Below, piece by piece: positions 1-8,800 of a DNA stretch of 34,828 nt. The notes under the pieces are model-generated. The model was not told where the DNA came from. It did no database searches and was given only the letters and a program-made list of their open reading frames with translations. The stretch is from positions 1 to 34,828 of the forward strand of contig JAJFLV010000219.1 of the NCBI GenBank assembly GCA_021772535.1, in the 5' to 3' direction. Both the position numbers and the translations under genes were made by a program. The stretch is from Opitutales bacterium (GTDB taxonomy: Bacteria > Verrucomicrobiota > Verrucomicrobiia > Opitutales > UBA2987). How positions within the stretch are numbered: the stretch's first letter is position 1; each line of letters opens with the position of its first letter.

Positions 1-2070
1 GACAGCCTCACCGTGACTTCCACGGGAGTAATCGCCACCACCAATGGCGAGGTAACCCTGGCCACTAATGGCACTTTTACTTACGAGCACGACGGCAGCG
101 AGACCACCTCCGACTTTTTCGATTACACCGTTACTGACGGAAATTCTTCCCGCCTTGGAAGGGTCAATATCACCGTGGTGCCGGTCAGCGATGCTCCGCC
201 GGTGGCCAATCCTGAAAGTACCGCCACAACCGAAGGCGGCAGCACTTCGGTTTTGGATGGCGGAGCCACCAGCGTCCTTGCCAACGACACCGATGCGCCG
301 GATAACTCCGTTCTTTCCGTCATCAACACCGGAGTGAATGCCACCGACAATGGCTCCGTTAACTTGCTGGCCAATGGTGAATTTACCTACACCCACGACG
401 GCAGCGAGACCACCTCCGATTTCTTTGTTTATAGTATAACCGACGGCACGGACGCCAGAGCCGCCACGGTCGCTATTACCATCACTCCGGAAAACGATGC
501 CCCGGTGGCCAATGATGACCATGTCACGGTCAGCGAGGGGGGTTCGGTATCCGTTACCGACACAGGCGCAACCAGTGTGCTGGATAACGACATCGATGAC
601 GAGGAAGACGATCTCACGGTGACCAATCCGGGCACCTTTGATACGCTCAACGGCACCGTCACCTTGGAAGCCGACGGTGAATTCACCTACACCCACGACG
701 GTACCGAGACTACCACGGATAGCTTCGATTATGAAATAACCGATGGTGAGTTTACCGCCACGGCAACGGTGGATATCTGGATTACGGCTGTAAATGAACC
801 ACCGGTCGGCGTCGATGATCATATCGTCGTTCTGGAAGGTGATTATACTGATTATCTGGACACAGATGACGACAGTGTTTTGGACAACGATACCGATCCG
901 GACCTGCCGGCCGATACATTGACGGTTAATGTGACTCCAATAAGCGGCCCAAGCAACGGGACTCTGACTTTGAATGCCAACGGCACTTTTAATTACGCCC
1001 ATGATGATTCCGAAAACCTCACGGACAGCTTTGTTTACGAGTTGAGCGATGGTGAATTCACCACCACGGCGACGGTCGAGATCTGGATCACTCCAGTGAA
1101 TGACAATGTGCCCGTAGCCAATGATGATCTCGCCACTTTGACAACGGGCGCCACTTTATCTTCCGATAATGTCCTCGACAACGATACCGATGTTGACCTT
1201 CCAAACGACACTCTGACCGTGGATACAGTCCCCGTGAGCGGAACAGCCAATGGCACGTTGACTTTGGGGGCGGACGGTTCCTTCACCTACATGCACGATG
1301 GTTCCGCCACCACAACGGATAGTTTTGAATACGCGGTTCGAGATGCCGTTTACAACAGCAATACGATGCCGCCATTTTGGGAAACCAACTTCGGCGCAGC
1401 GCAAGGACTTAGTGATGACGATGATACGGATGACAACATCACGTTTGGTACCTTTTCATTCCCGTTTGCCGGCACCACTTACACAGGTAATGACGTGTTA
1501 AATATTTCCAGCAACGGTTTCGTCAGCCTGGGCGGGGATAATGATGATGATTGCTGTAGTGGAGACATTGATGAATTCCTGGAAGATACCTTTGCCCGTA
1601 TCGCGCCCTTCTGGACTGATTTGGATCCCGGAGATACCGGAGATGTATTTTTGAGAACCATTACCGATGATGATGGCGATGCGGACATTGATCGTATCGT
1701 CGTTACATGGGACACTGAATTGTATGGTTCCGGCTTACTGATAACCGTTCAATTGCAACTGTTGGAGGACGGGACCATCATCATGGGATATGATGATTTC
1801 GAATTAAACAGCGATGATGATAATGACGCCTTGATCGGTGTCAGCCCGGGAGCGGACGCTGCCGATCCTGGAAGCGGCGATTTCACTGCTGATTCACCAT
1901 TCGACAGCGGGACTGAGTCCACTATCTATGAATTCTGGGAAGCTGCTTCAGCACCTGCTGTCGATATTGGACAAGGAGCCAACATCATCTTTGAGCCCAA
2001 TGGTTCCGGTGGATTCGATGTCTCTATGGACACCGTCATGGCCACGGCCACGGTGAGTATCGGCATCTTC
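1..2070 (+). repeat. Tandem cadherin/VCBS-like protein repeats (five units, the last one interrupted)
   Basis: Five in-frame units of about 300 bp are visible, each containing a variant of FTYxHDGSxTTxDxFxY followed by a TDG turn and an ATVxIxITPxN strand. Units one and two are nearly identical at DNA level around 90-120 and 388-420 (both carry gacggcagcgagaccacctc), which points to recent duplication or gene conversion. The fifth unit stops after its DSFEYAVRDA turn near 1350 and resumes as ATATVSIGI near 2041. Confidence 0.85.
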
Positions 2071-3249
2071 GATCCCATCAATATTACCGAGCAGCCCATG
2101 GATGCCACTATCACCACCAACCAGTCGGCCCTGCTGACGGCGGTAACCGATGCCACCGGCGATGATATCACCTACCAGTGGTTCGAAGGCCAGAGCGGTG
2201 ACACTGACAACCCGGTGGATGATTCTTCGGAACTGCCCATCCTGGATTTGAGGGATAATGTGGTCGATGGAATGTCGGCGACGACCTTCATCAATGGCGA
2301 CGATGCCATGGTCCTGAAAAAGGACGGCGTGATCATCGACATGATCGGGGTGGTGGGCGTAGACCCGGCGGCAGGCTTCTGGGGCAGCGGTGATGTCACC
2401 ACCAGTGAGGACACCCTGATCCGCAAGTCGAGCGTAACCTCGGGCGACGCGGACGGTTTTGTCGGCAATGAGGATGATCTGACCGGCGAGTGGACGGGCT
2501 TCCCGCAGAATACATTTGACGATCTTGGGATGCACACAGCCGATGCGGCCACGACGGATCTGTTCTTCTCCGAGTACATCGAGGGCAGCAGCAACAACAA
2601 GGCCTTCGAAATCTTCAATGGCACTGGAGCGGTCGTGGACCTGACCGACTATGTGGTGGAGAGCTTCAACAATGGCCGGACGGCAGCAGAAGGGCCGACC
2701 AACACCCTGAACCTGATCGACCTGGCCGACGATCTGGCCGATGGAGCGGTTCTGGTGGTTGTCAACGACAGCGCCAATGGGACGGTAACCATAGGCACGG
2801 CGGACGCCGAGTTCGACACTGGAGCACTGGACGAGACAACCAGTTTCTGGGTGCAGATCGGTAATGGCGACATCACGGTGGACAGTGGCACGGCAACGGT
2901 GACTGTGCTGGATGTCTTCTCCGGTGTGGATATCGATGGATTCCCGGGCTGGAAAGCCTCCCCTTGGTATAAGAACTACTTCGCGGGCTTCTGGCCATGG
3001 ATCTACCACGACGAGGCCGGCTGGCAGTTCGTCTCAAGTGCCAGTCTGGAAGAGGAAATCTTCGTCTGGGATCTGGGAATTGGTTTTTGGGCCTTTTTCA
3101 ATGAAGACTCCTGGAGGCATATGTATGTCTTCAGCCAGTCGCCCTTCTTCCCCGAAGGCTGGTATTTCTCCTTCGCTGGGAACACACCTGAGCTGAGATT
3201 CTTCCAGGATCTCGACGGGAATATCCGCAGCATTCCGCCCGCGCAGTAA
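1..3249 (+). CDS. Exported multidomain repeat protein, 5'-truncated (cadherin/VCBS-like repeats, nidogen-like, Ig, lamin-tail, Trp-rich C-terminus)
   Basis: The reading frame is open from base 1, so the start and signal peptide lie outside the window; the GTG at base 13 is only an internal codon. Numbered from base 1, there are 1082 residues. Residues 1 to about 450 hold five cadherin/VCBS-like repeats of about 100 residues, each with a core like FTYTHDGSETTSDFF. Residues 450-678 form an Asp-rich beta domain resembling nidogen-type domains, sitting inside the fifth repeat. An Ig-like half domain (near 695-740) is followed by a lamin-tail domain in permuted order, the second Ig half (near 935-970), and a Trp/Phe-rich C-terminal domain with FWPWIYHDEAGWQFV. 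The acidic loops suggest calcium binding. The likely role is adhesion or surface structure, which is inference. A terminator follows, and the next gene is a paralogue over the last roughly 380 residues. No catalytic motif is visible. Confidence 0.85.
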   Translation, partial: DSLTVTSTGVIATTNGEVTLATNGTFTYEHDGSETTSDFFDYTVTDGNSSRLGRVNITVVPVSDAPPVANPESTATTEGGSTSVLDGGATSVLANDTDAPDNSVLSVINTGVNATDNGSVNLLANGEFTYTHDGSETTSDFFVYSITDGTDARAATVAITITPENDAPVANDDHVTVSEGGSVSVTDTGATSVLDNDIDDEEDDLTVTNPGTFDTLNGTVTLEADGEFTYTHDGTETTTDSFDYEITDGEFTATATVDIWITAVNEPPVGVDDHIVVLEGDYTDYLDTDDDSVLDNDTDPDLPADTLTVNVTPISGPSNGTLTLNANGTFNYAHDDSENLTDSFVYELSDGEFTTTATVEIWITPVNDNVPVANDDLATLTTGATLSSDNVLDNDTDVDLPNDTLTVDTVPVSGTANGTLTLGADGSFTYMHDGSATTTDSFEYAVRDAVYNSNTMPPFWETNFGAAQGLSDDDDTDDNITFGTFSFPFAGTTYTGNDVLNISSNGFVSLGGDNDDDCCSGDIDEFLEDTFARIAPFWTDLDPGDTGDVFLRTITDDDGDADIDRIVVTWDTELYGSGLLITVQLQLLEDGTIIMGYDDFELNSDDDNDALIGVSPGADAADPGSGDFTADSPFDSGTESTIYEFWEAASAPAVDIGQGANIIFEPNGSGGFDVSMDTVMATATVSIGIFDPINITEQPMDATITTNQSALLTAVTDATGDDITYQWFEGQSGDTDNPVDDSSELPILDLRDNVVDGMSATTFINGDDAMVLKKDGVIIDMIGVVGVDPAAGFWGSGDVTTSEDTLIRKSSVTSGDADGFVGNEDDLTGEWTGFPQNTFDDLGMHTADAATTDLFFSEYIEGSSNNKAFEIFNGTGAVVDLTDYVVESFNNGRTAAEGPTNTLNLIDLADDLADGAVLVVVNDSANGTVTIGTADAEFDTGALDETTSFWVQIGNGDITVDSGTATVTVLDVFSGVDIDGFPGWKASPWYKNYFAGFWPWIYHDEAGWQFVSSASLEEEIFVWDLGIGFWAFFNEDSWRHMYVFSQSPFFPEGWYFSFAGNTPELRFFQDLDGNIRSIPPAQ

Positions 3250-3285
3250 ATGACTCAGCGAAAAGTAAAAACAAACCTTTAATCG

Positions 3286-3325
3286 AGAGGGGCCGGAACG
3301 AAAGTTCCGGCCCCTCTTGCTTTTT
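3286..3325 (+). terminator. Strong intrinsic terminator after the repeat-protein gene
   Basis: A perfect 13-bp stem (3287-3299 with 3304-3316) closes on a GAAA tetraloop and is followed by a T-rich run (ctttttatttc). It lies 37 bases after the stop codon, so transcription of the first exported protein should end here. Confidence 0.9.
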
Positions 3326-3711
3326 ATTTCGTCACCACCCGAATACACTTGTTAAACAAAAGAAGGCTGATTGCGCTTTGCCATTACCTGCAAACAACTC
3401 TTGTCCGGCATCAATGAAACTACCCCGGATGGGTTGTATTCAAAACGAAGTCCGTCCGGCCATGTCTTAGGCTGTAGAAGCCTTCCCGGTGAGTGTTTAT
3501 TATGCTAATGATCTGGCCCAGTTTTGAACAGACTTACCTCTAAACGTATTGACTCACTGCCTTTAAGAGTTTTTTCTTAAGGAGCATACCGAATCCAGAT
3601 AATAGATTTGATATCCTCCGCTTGAATTTTTGTTCAATTTCAAGAGGAGGTTCGTTATTCTATTCACTGCTTACACTATAACCATTGAAGATCTTAGATA
3701 TTCCACTTCCT
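3326..3711 (+). other. Intergenic leader region with a hairpin at 3615-3650
   Basis: No credible gene is seen in these 386 bases. The one structure is an imperfect hairpin: CCTCC pairs with GGAGG and CTTGAA with TTCAAG (3615-3626 with 3639-3650, one mismatch). It hides a GGAGG that lies about 60 bases before the ATG at 3712, too far to act as its ribosome-binding site. It could be a 5' leader structure. A promoter is presumably here because a terminator lies upstream, but I cannot place it with confidence. Confidence 0.4.
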
Positions 3712-5562
3712 ATGAAAAAACTCTTAACCACCTTCTTTTCACTCATATTTACGGCTACTTGTGCCTTCTCAACCTTGCAGCTCAACGAAATCCACATCGA
3801 CATGCCTGGGTCCGACGACAACGAGTATTTCGAGATCACAGGGGATCCCGGCGAATCGCTCGATGGCGTTTGGTATGTGGTCCTCGGCGACCATTCCGGC
3901 CAAGATCCCAACCCACCGACCAAGGGCAGCGGAACCATCGAGTTTGCAACCAGTCTGGATGGACTTGCCATTCCCGACACCGGCTTTTTTCTTGGCACGG
4001 AGTTTGGTTTCAACTTGGCCGCCACTCCAACCGCCCAGTTTTTTGATCTTATTTTTGAAAACAACGACAGCACCACCCACCTGATCGTTCGTGGATACAC
4101 AGGACCCAGGGTAGAAGTCCAGGCCGAGCAGGAAGGTGATTTGGGTGTTACCATCGACCTCGACAACGATGGTGTCGTCGATGTCGACCCCCTTCCCTGG
4201 GCTGAGGTGATCGATGCTGTTGCCGTGACGGAACCCGATGGCGATGAACCTCCCTATGGCCTTGCCCTTGGCGGGACCGATGTTCCCCCAAATGGGACAT
4301 TTACTGCCGCCCATGTATATCGCAGTAATGTGAATAATTCATGGGTAATTGGTTCATTTGATGTCACAGGAGAATTCTCCGACGATACGCCAGGGTCTGA
4401 AAATCCGGCGGGAAATATAATTCCGACGGAACTCATCATCAACGATCAGCCGCAGAATGGAACCATCAACAGCGGGGAATCGACTCAATTGTCCGTCAAT
4501 GCGGAAGGCCCGGGTACTTTGGTTTATGAGTGGTTTCAGGGACAAAGCGGTGACACCAGCACTCCCGTTGCCGACCCATCCATCCAGGATCAGGCTGATG
4601 CCACCAGCACGATAACTTTCTTTAATGGAAATGACGCAGTTGCTCTTCGTAAAAGTGGTGTACTTATCGATGTGATTGGAGTGATTGGTGTAGACCCGGC
4701 GGGAGGCCTTTGGGGTAGTGGAGACGCCACCACCGGTGAAAATACTCTGGTCAGAAAATCGAGTGTAACCCAGGGAGATGCAGACGGATTTGTCGGCAAT
4801 GAAACCGATTTAACCGGTGAATGGACCGGGTTCCCACAGGATACTTTCGACGATTTGGGCAAACATACTGCGGATGCGCCAGCAACCGACCTCTTCATTT
4901 CCGAATACATCGAAGGAAGCGCCAGCAACAAGGCTGTTGAAATTTACAACGGGACTGGAGCCGATGTTGATCTTAGTCAGTATGTAGTGGAATTGTATTC
5001 AAATGGTGGAGCCGAAGCAAATGACCCCCCCCTTACCCTAAGCACGGTTCAAGCCATGCTGGGCGATGGAGAGGTTCTTGTCATCGCAAACGCGCAGGCG
5101 GTCGGTCCCAATGAAGATTTCACCACGCCTGTCCTCACCGAAACCACAAGTTTCTGGGTCCGCATAAGCTCCGGGGATGATAGTGTGGACGGCGATACGG
5201 CTACGGTTACGGTCGAAGGCGGCGGGGCGCTCGATGTATTTGGCGGAACGCCGATCGATGGATTCCCCGACTGGAGAGAATCGACCTGGTATCTAAACTA
5301 CAATATCGAATTCTTCCCTTGGATTTTCCATGACGAGCATGGCTGGCAATTTGTTTTTGATGGAAGTACCACCGATGTGATTTTCCTCTTCGATTTGGGC
5401 TTGGATAATTGGATTTTCTTGAATGAGAGCACTTATCGCTGGGAATTTCTGTTCGGGGCCGAACCTGGCTGGATTTTCACTTTTGATGACAATACCCCTG
5501 ATAGGCGCTTTTTTCAGCGTCTGGACGACGGGAGCCTATTCAGCGTGCCGGCTGATCTCTAG
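3712..5562 (+). CDS. Secreted lamin-tail/Ig protein with Trp-rich C-terminal domain (paralogue of the upstream gene)
   Basis: The 616-residue product begins with a clear signal peptide, MKKLLTTFFSLIFTATCAFS, so the ATG at 3712 is chosen over the in-frame TTG at 3685. Residues 20-240 look like a lamin-tail-like beta domain (STLQLNEIHIDMPGSDDNEY). Then come an Ig-like first half ending GQSGDTSTPV (about 239-286), the C-terminal half of a lamin-tail domain (FFNGNDAVALRKSG to FDDLGKHT), its N-terminal half (DLFISEYIEGS to VLVIANAQAV), the second Ig half (ETTSFWVRISSG), and a Trp/Phe-rich end with FFPWIFHDEHGWQFV. The last roughly 380 residues match the upstream protein closely. It probably acts outside the cytoplasm. 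Lamin-tail domains often occur in secreted nucleases, but no nuclease domain is present. A terminator follows. The specific function is unknown. Confidence 0.85.
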   Translation: MKKLLTTFFSLIFTATCAFSTLQLNEIHIDMPGSDDNEYFEITGDPGESLDGVWYVVLGDHSGQDPNPPTKGSGTIEFATSLDGLAIPDTGFFLGTEFGFNLAATPTAQFFDLIFENNDSTTHLIVRGYTGPRVEVQAEQEGDLGVTIDLDNDGVVDVDPLPWAEVIDAVAVTEPDGDEPPYGLALGGTDVPPNGTFTAAHVYRSNVNNSWVIGSFDVTGEFSDDTPGSENPAGNIIPTELIINDQPQNGTINSGESTQLSVNAEGPGTLVYEWFQGQSGDTSTPVADPSIQDQADATSTITFFNGNDAVALRKSGVLIDVIGVIGVDPAGGLWGSGDATTGENTLVRKSSVTQGDADGFVGNETDLTGEWTGFPQDTFDDLGKHTADAPATDLFISEYIEGSASNKAVEIYNGTGADVDLSQYVVELYSNGGAEANDPPLTLSTVQAMLGDGEVLVIANAQAVGPNEDFTTPVLTETTSFWVRISSGDDSVDGDTATVTVEGGGALDVFGGTPIDGFPDWRESTWYLNYNIEFFPWIFHDEHGWQFVFDGSTTDVIFLFDLGLDNWIFLNESTYRWEFLFGAEPGWIFTFDDNTPDRRFFQRLDDGSLFSVPADL

Positions 5563-5604
5563 GGACAGAACCTTTTTGGGATACCGATTGATCTTTGTAA
5601 TTTG

Positions 5605-5640
5605 GCAGGGGCTGGAATCACATTTCCAGCCCCTGCTTTT
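5605..5640 (+). terminator. Intrinsic terminator after the secreted lamin-tail protein
   Basis: A perfect 13-bp stem (5605-5617 with 5624-5636, core CAGGGGCTGGAA) with a 6-base loop runs directly into TTTTAT. It begins 42 bases after the stop codon and separates this gene from the receptor gene downstream. Confidence 0.9.
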
Positions 5641-5706
5641 ATCCGGTATTAAATTTGAGATAGATTCAAATTGAAAGCAGCCTCTTTTCCCATTTTGGCA
5701 ATCGTG

Positions 5707-5735
5707 TTGACTAACTACTTTAGCAATATTACTTT
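5707..5735 (+). promoter_or_regulatory. Weak candidate sigma-70-like promoter for the receptor gene
   Basis: TTGACT at 5707-5712 is separated by 17 bases from TACTTT at 5730-5735. The -35 is good but the -10 matches consensus at only three of six positions. It lies between the upstream terminator and the receptor start, where a promoter is expected. Confidence 0.25.
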
Positions 5736-5811
5736 GGAGAAACTGACTCTTGGTTGAGGTAGTCGTTTCGTCGGATTCCTTAACCTTATTTAGACGAAAA
5801 TTGGTTTATTA

Positions 5812-8800
5812 ATGAACTTTCGGTCAAACTACAGACTTACTTCTATCTGGCTGTTGTTTATAGTCAGTTTTGGCGGCATTCTCCATGGGCAGAATATCAC
5901 CTCCACGGCTATAAACGGAACCGTCAAGGACCAGGCCGGGGTCTTGGTCGAGGGCGCTTCCATAAAAGCGATACACGGCCCGACGGGAACCGTTTTCAAT
6001 GCCGCCACCCGGCCCAATGGCCGCTACAATCTTCGCGGTATGCGAGTGGGTGGACCCTACTCGTTGATTATTTCCGCCGTCGGTTACCGGTCGGAAACGC
6101 GTAGCGGGATTTACCTGGCTTTGCGCCAGGACCAGAATTACGATTTCACCCTTGCGTTGGATTCTGCCGAAGTCATAAGTCTGGAAGCTTACGAAGTTGT
6201 CGCCGATCAATATAATTTAACCTTCTCGGCCGATAATTTCGGGGCCAATACCAATGTCAGCAGCGCGGATTTGCAAAGCCTGCCCACCGTCACGCGCTCC
6301 CTCACTGATTTTGCCCGATTGGACCCTCGCGTGACGGTTTTCGACCGGGAGACGGGCGCTCTTTCAGCGGGGGGCCAAAACAACCGTTACAATTCGATCA
6401 TGATCGATGGGGTGCCCACCAACGACTCCTTCGGGTTGGAAGAAAACGGTCTTCCATCCCTCACACAGCCTTTTTCCCTCGACACGATTGAGGAAATTAG
6501 TGTGGAAACTTCCCCTTACGATGTATTGCAGGCAGGATTCACCGGGGCCACTATCAATGCGATCACCAAGAGTGGCACCAATGAATTCAAGGGAAGTTTT
6601 TTTTATTTATTCCGCAATGAAAGCCTGACCGGAAAGCGACTCGAATTTACCGATCTAACCGATGGCCCGGACGGAACTTTCCAGAAACTGGAAAGTTTTG
6701 ATGAGAGCACCCTCGGCTTTACTTTGGGTGGGCCAATTATCAAGGACAAGCTCTTCTTTTTCTTTTCCTTTGAGCGGTTTAAGAGGACGGAGATTCCGCC
6801 GGTGCGGCTATTCGATCCAACACCTGTGGAGCTTGGAAAGATTACCGCCCTTGCCACCGAATATGGTTTTGAAGCGGGAACCCTTGATACTGGAGATGAC
6901 AAGATTTCCACCGATGACAAGATATTGGCCAAACTGGATTGGAACATAAGCGAAAAGCATCGTTTAACTGCTCGCTATACTTTGAATAACGGGGATGATC
7001 CGCAGTTTCCCTCTTTTGGGGGTTCCTCATCCACTTCCTTGAGCAGCTATTGGTTCACCCGAACCCGCGAAAACAGCAATTTCGTCACGGAATTATTCAG
7101 CAAGTGGAACGACCGCCTCAGCACCGAGGCGAAAATTTCCTTCAGCAAATTCACCAGGACCAGCGATACCAACAGCGACGCCCCGCAGGTTCAGATTTCC
7201 AGTGTCAACGGCCTCGACGGCAATAATGGATCGGTGAATTTTGGCAGGGTTTCCGGGGAGCATTCCAACTTTCTCGAAGTAAAAACCACCATATTTCAAT
7301 TCCATGCCGACTATTTCCTAGGCAACCATACACTGACAGTGGGCACAAATATTGAAGATGTTGCCAATAATAACCTGTTTGTCAGTGACAGTCGCGGAAG
7401 ATGGCGTTTTAACACGGTGGCCGAATTCGAACGGGCTGTGGCCCGGCCGGACGACCCTCCGCACCCGCCTGGCGCCACTTTTCCTCCACCGGGACCGGGC
7501 AATGCGGCCAATTTCAATGTCAGCTACCCTCTTGGGGATTCCGATGGTGCGGCCAATTGGTCTTTAACCACTTTTTCATTTTTTGCCAAGGATACCTGGG
7601 ACGTAACCGATAAGCTGAAAATAACCGCCGGAATACGCGCTGACCTTCCCACGGTTGACGACGAGATTCCACTCAACCAGGAGTTTGTGGACCAGTTCGG
7701 GCGTGAGCATACCGCAACCGTCGACGGCAATTTCGTCATCCAACCCCGGGTTGGGTTTAACTGGGCTCTTGATGAGGATCGCAAAACACAATTGAGGGGT
7801 GGAGGTGGTCTCTTCTATGGGACCGCGCCGCATGTCTGGCTTTCCAATCCCTTTGTGCGTAACGGAGTTACCGTCATAAGCTCGAGTCCCACTCGCAGGG
7901 ATACGCCGGAATTTTCCGCAGATGGAGACAATCCTCCCATTCCCGATACCGTCCAGCCGACTTTTAGGGTAGATTTATTGGATGAAGATTTCGAGATGCC
8001 CAGCTCCTGGAAAGCCAATTTCGCCATCGACCGCAAACTGCCTTGGTGGAATATGCAATTGACCATTGAAGCACAATGGTCCTGGACCAAAAACGACATT
8101 CATTACCAGCACCTCAACCTGGCCCAGGATTTTGCCCTCAGCCGCCCGACTGCCACAGGATTTTTACCGGATGGGAGAAATCTTTATGATAAGGACCCTT
8201 CCGGCCGCCGGGAATTCGCCATCGAGGGGTTTGATAATGTTTTTCTGCTGACCAATACCAGTCTTGGAGAATCGGCCAATTATACGATCAAACTGGAGAA
8301 ACCGAAGCGAAAGGGCTTTTACTGGAGTTTTGGCTATACCTATGGCAGCGCCAAGTCCGTTAATGATGGTAGAGGATCCTCGGCCTCCTCCATCTGGGGA
8401 GACAACAAGGCCAAAAACCCCAACGACAATACCACCGCGACCAGCGATTTCGAGGTCCGCAACCGTTTGGTCGGCGTCGTCTCCTACCAGTTCAAACTGC
8501 TCAAGAATTCCACAACCTCCGTTTCGCTGGTCTATGACGGGCGCACGGGTCGCCCCTTCAGTTATACCTATTTCCGCACCGACATGAACCGGGACTCCAA
8601 TTTTTCAAACGACCTCATATACATTCCCGATGGCCGGGACGATCCCTTGGTTCTTTTCACCCGGGAATCGGAAAAAGACGCTTTTTGGGAATTTGTCGAT
8701 AAGACCAGGGGTCTGAGCTTGTTCCAGGGCCAGGTGGTGCCGCGCAATACAGGGCGGGATCCCTGGATTCACCAGTTCGATCTTAAATTTGTCCATGAAG

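Noticed and set aside
1-1340. Periodic DNA repeats that could suggest a CRISPR-like array
   Set aside because: The period is about 300 bp, the repeats are in frame and diverged at third positions, and they encode cadherin/VCBS-like protein domains.
1948-3009. Long antisense open frame (353 codons, minus strand) inside the first exported protein
   Set aside because: It lies wholly opposite a clear repeat/lamin-tail gene, its translation has no recognisable domain, and its openness follows from the codon bias of the sense gene.
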